Source: Fictibacillus norfolkensis (GTDB lineage Bacteria; Bacillota; Bacilli; Bacillales; Fictibacillaceae). Taken from it: 64,000 nt of DNA. The stretch lies in the NCBI RefSeq assembly GCF_014836645.1, contig NZ_JACSQM010000010.1, positions 1 to 64,000 of the forward strand. The letters run 5' to 3'. The notes under the pieces were generated by a model. That model was given only the letters and a program-made list of their open reading frames with translations, was not told where the DNA came from and did not search any database. Positions 59,294-64,000 of the stretch are shown here, one piece after another; within the stretch, counting starts at the first letter, position 1; each line of letters opens with the position of its first letter. The position numbers were made by a program, and so were the translations under genes.

Positions 59294-60205
59294 TTACTTA
59301 TACCCCTCAACATTAGCTGGCTTTCCTGCCTCGATGACTTCAACCAAATATCGGAAACAATCTGGCTGTGAGCCATCGATATCAACGAAGTCATATTTTT
59401 TAGCGAGTTCTCCACTTGAAAAAGATTGTCCGTTTAGTTCATGCCGGTTCTCATCCATCGCTAATGCCGCTACGGCTCTTCCAACAAAACGCGGTGTTTC
59501 AGATATTGCAAAATGCGGATCTTTCTCAATCCCGTCCCGCCAACTTTCTTCTGTTACACCAAACACTTCAAGCATAATCTCTGAGCGCATCCAGCCTGGT
59601 GATAGGGAAACAGCTGTACATTTATAAGGTGAAAGTTCATGCGACAATGCTTTGGCCATCCGGTTAACAGACGTTTTGGCTAAATCGTAAAACATCGACA
59701 CTCTGTAATTGTTATCATTATATTCTTTGGTCCCATCGGTCATTTCAATCACTAGTCCGCCTTCGTTTTTAATTAACAATGGAAGCGCGTAGTGACTTGT
59801 TATGAGGTGTGTATCAACAGCGAGACGAAGCATGCGTAGCCCTTTTTCAAGTGAATGTTCCCACACAGGAGTACTCCATTCAATGAAATTCTCCCCTCCC
59901 CAAATATCGTTCACTAGAATATCTAATCTACCTTGTTCCTTTTCAATGCGTTTCACTAAGGCTTGTACTTGTTCTGCCACAAGATGATCAACTTGAACAG
60001 GGATCCCAATACCACCTAGTTCGTTTACCAATTCTGCCGTTTCCTCAATGGTTTCTGGTCGGTTGTATTCTGAAGCTTCCTTGCGTGTTGTTCTACCTGT
60101 AATATAAACGGTTGCTCCTGCCGCTCCCAACTCCATTGCAATTCCGCGTCCAGCGCCACGTGTCCCTCCAGCTACAAGTGCAACTTTTCCATCTAACGGT
60201 TTCAT
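59294..60205 (-). CDS. Short-chain dehydrogenase/reductase (SDR)
   Basis: The 303-residue enzyme has the Rossmann glycine motif AGGTRGAGRGIAMELG, the region LDILVNDIWGGENF, and a catalytic segment with YDLAKTSVNRMAKAL where the Tyr-x-x-x-Lys pair is Y-D-L-A-K. It is a classical-type SDR with a long N-terminal region; substrate unknown. Start 60205 is chosen because ggag lies nine bases upstream; the ATG at 60211 is too close. It is divergent from the WYL regulator, a likely controller. Confidence 0.82.
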   Translation of the reverse strand: MKPLDGKVALVAGGTRGAGRGIAMELGAAGATVYITGRTTRKEASEYNRPETIEETAELVNELGGIGIPVQVDHLVAEQVQALVKRIEKEQGRLDILVNDIWGGENFIEWSTPVWEHSLEKGLRMLRLAVDTHLITSHYALPLLIKNEGGLVIEMTDGTKEYNDNNYRVSMFYDLAKTSVNRMAKALSHELSPYKCTAVSLSPGWMRSEIMLEVFGVTEESWRDGIEKDPHFAISETPRFVGRAVAALAMDENRHELNGQSFSSGELAKKYDFVDIDGSQPDCFRYLVEVIEAGKPANVEGYK

Positions 60206-60252
60206 TTGCATCCACTCCTTAATTGATATATCTTTAGCTTAACCTTTAAAGT

Positions 60253-60267
60253 TGACACCTTATGTCA
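60253..60267 (+). promoter_or_regulatory. TGACA-TGTCA inverted repeat between sdr and WYL genes
   Basis: TGACACCTTATGTCA (60253-60267) is an inverted repeat with 5-bp arms, lying over a TTGACA box in the 85-bp divergent region. It is a plausible site for the WYL-domain regulator acting on both genes. Confidence 0.45.
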
Positions 60268-60290
60268 TATATAAAAATAGGAGTGGATAT

Positions 60291-61247
60291 TTGAGAGCAG
60301 ACCGTTTAATCAGCATCTTATTGCTGCTTCAAAATCATGAAAAAATGACAACAAAAGCTTTGGCAAAAGAATTAGAAGTCACAGAACGAACCATACATCG
60401 TGACATGGAAGCGTTAAGTGCCGCAGGAATTCCAGTACTAGCCGAACGTGGCAAACATGGTGGATGGCGGCTCGTTGATCAATACAGAACGAGATTGACT
60501 GGATTAAAAGACAGCGAGCTAAAAACGTTGTTTCTTTCCCCTTCTTTTCAGCTGTTAAGTGATCTCGGCTATACAAAAGATTGGAAAGAAGCCCGGCACA
60601 AACTGTTAGCCGCTCTGCCAAACACACTTCAAACACACGCTGATCACTTGTGGAACCGCATCTATATTGATACCGATTCATGGAAACAATCGACTCAAGA
60701 GACTACTGCACTTGGTTTGCTACAACAAGCAATTTGGGAAGAACGAAAAATAAAGATAACATATGAAAAAGCTAACAAGGAAACATCAGAGAGAACGGTT
60801 GAACCATTAGGGCTAGTCGCAAAAGGACGAACGTGGTACCTGATTGCGGTATCCATCGAAGATATGAAGAATTTTAGAGTATCTCGAATAAAATCTGTGG
60901 AATTATTGAACGAAGCATTCATCCGCCCAGCTAATTTTAACCTGGCTGATTATTGGACCGAATCCAAACATCAATTTGTTCAAAATTTACCTGTATTCGA
61001 GGTAGATGTTGAGGCATCACCTTCGATTATTCAACGGTTATCTTTTAGCGGACGCTTTGCTCAGGTAGTTAGTACTGGCTCACCGAATGAAAACGGATGG
61101 ATACCCGTAAAACTGACGTTTGATACAAAACAAGAAGCGGCCGCCTATATCATAGGGTTTGGTGATCAAATGAAAATCGTTTCTCCTCATTCATTGATTG
61201 AATCTGTTAAGGAAATTGGAGAATGTGCACTATCTCTATATAGATAA
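60291..61247 (+). CDS. HTH/WYL-domain transcriptional regulator
   Basis: The 318-residue protein begins with an HTH_11 winged helix (ADRLISILLLLQNHEKMTTK and AKELEVTERTIHRDMEALSA), followed by the WYL domain (KIKITYEKANKETSERTVEP and GLVAKGRTWYLIAVSIEDMK) and the WCX C-terminal extension. WYL proteins bind nucleic-acid or oligonucleotide signals and often repress nearby genes. The TTG start has aggag seven bases upstream. It is divergent from the SDR gene. Confidence 0.82.
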   Translation: MRADRLISILLLLQNHEKMTTKALAKELEVTERTIHRDMEALSAAGIPVLAERGKHGGWRLVDQYRTRLTGLKDSELKTLFLSPSFQLLSDLGYTKDWKEARHKLLAALPNTLQTHADHLWNRIYIDTDSWKQSTQETTALGLLQQAIWEERKIKITYEKANKETSERTVEPLGLVAKGRTWYLIAVSIEDMKNFRVSRIKSVELLNEAFIRPANFNLADYWTESKHQFVQNLPVFEVDVEASPSIIQRLSFSGRFAQVVSTGSPNENGWIPVKLTFDTKQEAAAYIIGFGDQMKIVSPHSLIESVKEIGECALSLYR

Positions 61248-61476
61248 AGATTGAACTCTGTAAGTTAACGGGTGTTCTTTTGAAGTAAAAAAAGTTAATA
61301 AACATAGAGAATCGTAAAAAAGCACTGCAATTGACCTCACTCTTAATTGTTAGTGTCCATTTTAAATTCAACTAATATTTATGAGAGAAAATTAATTATG
61401 TTAAATATAGGAAGGAAGATTGTAAAAACATGTAGAAATATACAGATAAATGGAAAATTCAGTAGGTGATAATAAT

Positions 61477-62721
61477 ATGCGAAGAGTTGTAGTGACAGGC
61501 ATGGGAGCCATTACTCCCCTAGGTAATTCGGTTGAGGAGACTTGGAATAAACTAATTCACGGAGAGTCCGGCATCGGTAAACTTACTCGTTTTGACTCAA
61601 CCAATTTTTCCGCAAAAACAGCTGCAGAAGTTAAAGATTTTAGGCTTTCAAACTATATTCAGGTTAACGAAAGACATCGTATGGATCGGTTCACTGAATA
61701 CGCCGTCGCTTCTTCTATCATGGCCATTCAAGATGCAAACATGATACCGGGTAAAACGGTTCATGAAGAACGAGTTGGCGTATCATTCGGCACAGCGATT
61801 GGGGGTATCGAAAGTTTTGAAAATACCTATAAAGACCTGCAGAACGGGGGTTATCAAAATCTCTATCCCTTTTCTACAACAACGGTTATTTCAAATATGG
61901 CAGCGAGCCAAGTCGCGATTGCAATCGGAGCTAAAGGCGTTAATACATGTGTCGTATTATCCTGTGCTTCCGGGTCAAATGCGATAGGAGATGCATATCG
62001 AGCAATTCAGAGAGGTGATGCAGAAGTGATAGTGGCTGGAGGTTCAGAAGCCTCACTGACTCCCCTTGGAATCGGGGCTTTCTGTGCCATGGGAGCTATA
62101 TCCACTAATCCTGACCCTAAAGGTGCTTGCAGACCTTTTGATAAGAACAGAGATGGCTTAGTAATGGGAGAAGGTGCAGGTGGTATCGTGTTAGAATCCC
62201 TTGATACAGCATTGAGTCGGCAAGCAAAGATTTATGGTGAGATCGTAGGTTACTCAACTGTTTCAGATGCTTATCATATTACGAGCCCCGCTCCAGGCGG
62301 CGAGGGAGCAGTTCGAGCGATGAATGGTGCATTATCAGAATCCCGTTTGACGCTTGAAGACATTGAGTATATTAACGCACACGGTACGAGTACCACCTAT
62401 AATGATAGATTTGAAACAGAAGCTATAAAAAGCTTCTTAAAGACAAGAGCTTACGACGTCCCGATCAGTTCCACTAAATCTATGACAGGTCACATGATGG
62501 GTGCTGCGGGTGCAGTAGAAGCCATCTTTACACTTCTTGCTATTGAGACGGGAATAATTCCGCCGACTGTCAACCTACATACTCCTGATGAAGCATGCGA
62601 TTTGGATTATGTACCAAATGAAGCCAGAAAAACAACGATAAAAGCAGCACTTAGTAATGCACTTGGCTTTGGTGGACACAACACTGCCCTACTTTTTAAA
62701 AAGTTTGAAGATCGTTTATAA
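61477..62721 (+). CDS. Beta-ketoacyl-ACP synthase II (FabF) paralogue
   Basis: The 414-residue protein has the KAS II fold with MRRVVVTGMGAITPLGNSVE, a nucleophile region VLSCASGSNAIGDAYRAIQR, catalytic His in INAHGTSTTYNDRFETEAIK and SSTKSMTGHMMGAAGAVEA, the Lys of KSMTGH. It condenses malonyl-ACP with an acyl chain. It is not next to acpP or fabG here, so it is more likely a paralogue of the housekeeping FabF. The start is at 61477 because aggtga is seven bases upstream. Confidence 0.85.
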   Translation: MRRVVVTGMGAITPLGNSVEETWNKLIHGESGIGKLTRFDSTNFSAKTAAEVKDFRLSNYIQVNERHRMDRFTEYAVASSIMAIQDANMIPGKTVHEERVGVSFGTAIGGIESFENTYKDLQNGGYQNLYPFSTTTVISNMAASQVAIAIGAKGVNTCVVLSCASGSNAIGDAYRAIQRGDAEVIVAGGSEASLTPLGIGAFCAMGAISTNPDPKGACRPFDKNRDGLVMGEGAGGIVLESLDTALSRQAKIYGEIVGYSTVSDAYHITSPAPGGEGAVRAMNGALSESRLTLEDIEYINAHGTSTTYNDRFETEAIKSFLKTRAYDVPISSTKSMTGHMMGAAGAVEAIFTLLAIETGIIPPTVNLHTPDEACDLDYVPNEARKTTIKAALSNALGFGGHNTALLFKKFEDRL

Positions 62722-62735
62722 AGGAGAGATCAGTT

Positions 62736-63518
62736 ATACAACTTGTTAGAAATTATGGCATAGTATTCGTTTACTCAAGTTTGTTTTTTCTTAGCATTAT
62801 CTTATTTTCAAACAGGTGGTACACCTGGGGAGCGTTTTCTGTGTTATCGTTGTTCCTACTTTATACAACAAACTCTAAATATCGTTCCACCCTAACCCTA
62901 TTCATCTTCTTTTCGTTAGGGTTGACTTTGTATATTTTAGGAATGGACTTAATTGCCCAGTGGGGACTTTCCATAGAAACAAAGATTATCTTAAATAGAA
63001 GTTTACTTTTATTTATAGTCATAGGAGCAGGCATCTCTTTAAAACTTACTAAACAAAAAGTGAATCTTTTTACAGTGATGCCGAACTGGAATGGTCGGAT
63101 CGTATTTCCTCATCATACGATAAAAACTCTAACCTTTTTAGTGTTTGGAATGCTTGGGTCAACGACAATCTTTTTACCTCTTTTATTTGTAGAGAACACA
63201 AGCTTAACGCGATCACTTCTTATATTTGCACTGTTCTTTTCACTGATTAATGCTGTTCTAGAGGAAATACTTTGGAGAGGAATATTGTTGTCTTCTCTAA
63301 AAGAATACATCTCTACCTTTTATGCTGTCCTCATTACTAGTATCGGATTCGGTCTGTTACATCTATCTATCGGAATTCCACTTGTCATGAGTCTGCTGTT
63401 TTCGTTTGGAGGACTTTTTTATGCTTTTATTGTCTTAAAGACAAATAGTATATATCCTGCCATCGTGTTTCATTTTGTCATAAACATAGGTATGGTTCTT
63501 AACGGTTGGATATTATAA
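62736..63518 (+). CDS. CPBP-family membrane protease, unusual start
   Basis: The protein has about seven transmembrane helices and the CPBP motifs: EEILWRG, then GFGLLHLSIGIPL and VFHFVINIGMVLNG with the putative catalytic His residues. CPBP proteins are intramembrane metalloproteases (Rce1-like); in bacteria they often work in immunity or quorum sensing. In frame, sequence continues upstream to ATA (62736), seven bases after aaggagag, giving 260 residues. The first ATG/GTG/TTG-type codon (TTG 62781) has no ribosome site, so AUA initiation or a lost ATG is likely. Confidence 0.75.
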   Translation: MQLVRNYGIVFVYSSLFFLSIILFSNRWYTWGAFSVLSLFLLYTTNSKYRSTLTLFIFFSLGLTLYILGMDLIAQWGLSIETKIILNRSLLLFIVIGAGISLKLTKQKVNLFTVMPNWNGRIVFPHHTIKTLTFLVFGMLGSTTIFLPLLFVENTSLTRSLLIFALFFSLINAVLEEILWRGILLSSLKEYISTFYAVLITSIGFGLLHLSIGIPLVMSLLFSFGGLFYAFIVLKTNSIYPAIVFHFVINIGMVLNGWIL

Positions 63519-63585
63519 ATTTGTTTTAAAAGGATAGGTTCTTGCCTCAAAATCTAAAACAGAAGTCTAAAAATAAACAAATAAA

Positions 63586-63611
63586 AAGAGTACCCGACTT
63601 GTGGTACTCTT
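63586..63611 (-). terminator. Terminator after the last minus-strand gene
   Basis: aagagtacc and ggtactctt form a 9-bp stem; on the minus strand it runs into TTTTATTTG. Confidence 0.7.
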
Positions 63612-63618
63612 CTATTCA

Positions 63619-63966
63619 TTATCTACCAGTTTCCTTAAATGCGTACTTATAAAGGGTTCTGAAGTAAACAAAAAGAAAAATAAAAACGACCAATGAGGAA
63701 AATATGAATTCATCATTTGAATGAATCCGTAGATATTTCTCTCGTGAAACCAATAACATGAAACCCATTCTGTAGAGAAGGTCAAATACGAAGAAAATTT
63801 TCCAAAAGATCTTTCGAAAGATTTCTTTTTTGTAAACATATCCATAGATACCTAAAACGCCTACCACCGTGATGATCAGATTCATCAACTCACGGAAATT
63901 GCTCATATCAATCCACAGAAAGTTGTACGTGGAAATCAACAAGAAACACCAAAAGTATATCTTCAA
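63619..63966 (-). CDS. Small integral membrane protein, unknown
   Basis: A 115-residue protein with three transmembrane helices (about 3-18, 29-47 and 84-103) and a basic segment KKEIFRKIFWKIF between them. The TTG start at 63966 has gaggtg five bases upstream. It ends at a good terminator. Family not recognised; the window ends 34 bases further on, so an upstream operon partner could exist. Confidence 0.5.
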   Translation of the reverse strand: MKIYFWCFLLISTYNFLWIDMSNFRELMNLIITVVGVLGIYGYVYKKEIFRKIFWKIFFVFDLLYRMGFMLLVSREKYLRIHSNDEFIFSSLVVFIFLFVYFRTLYKYAFKETGR

Positions 63967-64000
63967 ACATGCACCTCTTTCTTCAGGTTATAGAGAGAGA

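Noticed and set aside
60252..60279. Complete SigA promoter at the WYL gene
   Set aside because: TTGACA is present but no TATAAT-like -10 lies at 16-18 bases; the available A/T-rich block is poorly spaced.

Overview
The window looks like a low-GC Firmicutes chromosome, most likely a spore-forming Bacillaceae (Bacillus sensu lato; a Fictibacillus-like genome would fit, but this is a guess). The signs are strong AGGAGG-type ribosome sites, frequent TTG/GTG starts, U-tailed terminators, a T-box leader, SigK-type promoter motifs and many families typical of Bacillus accessory regions (DinB, GNAT, Nudix, YCII, SRPBCC, XRE plus membrane partner). No rRNA, tRNA, CRISPR array or prophage was seen. The only mobile-element trace is the decayed 5' end of an IS110-family element at the left edge.

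Layout. 0-9 kb: IS110 relic, then small accessory genes (VOC, DinB, SnoaL, YCII, EEP phosphatase, APH-like kinase, two XRE/membrane-protein pairs, a metallo-beta-lactamase-fold protein and an Arr-type rifamycin ADP-ribosyltransferase). 9.5-11.1 kb: a T-box riboswitch controlling an MFS exporter. 11-22 kb: GNAT, Nudix, MEDS, methionine aminopeptidase, an esterase-PadR operon with twin operators, SEC-C protein, nucleotidyltransferase, and two damaged genes (HIT, alpha/beta hydrolase). 22-33 kb: small membrane proteins, three short ORFs, an ArsR-SRPBCC operon, DinB, stomatin-like SPFH protein, a probable late-sporulation protein, and a four-gene operon with an AadA-like nucleotidyltransferase.

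33.2-42.0 kb is the most coherent functional unit. A seven-gene minus-strand operon (class III CoA-transferase, LeuC-like and LeuD-like hydro-lyase subunits, DUF3311 protein, sodium:solute symporter, MFS transporter, flavin reductase) is divergent from a GntR/FCD regulator and an HMG-CoA-lyase-family enzyme. Two copies of the palindrome TTTGTATACAAA sit on the two divergent promoters. The gene set suggests uptake, hydration, CoA activation and C-C cleavage of a branched dicarboxylate such as citramalate, mesaconate or itaconate. The substrate is inferred.

42-46.4 kb carries HNH, MazG-like, NERD-helicase and GIY-YIG genes, a possible nuclease or defence island. 46.4-64 kb returns to small accessory genes: PH-domain and YHYH/excalibur proteins, Fpg-family glycosylase, APH kinase, SRPBCC, GNATs, HAD, AraC, a His/Cys-rich probable spore protein, GrpB, SDR/WYL pair, FabF paralogue and CPBP protease.

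Three patterns run through the window: (i) a family of look-alike terminator hairpins with a conserved flank, all downstream of minus-strand genes; (ii) three intergenic SigK-like promoters sharing TGTACAA at an identical 25-nt offset from the -10 box; (iii) several genes with a single-base lesion (frameshift, nonsense or ATG-to-ATA start), which are either real decay or assembly errors.
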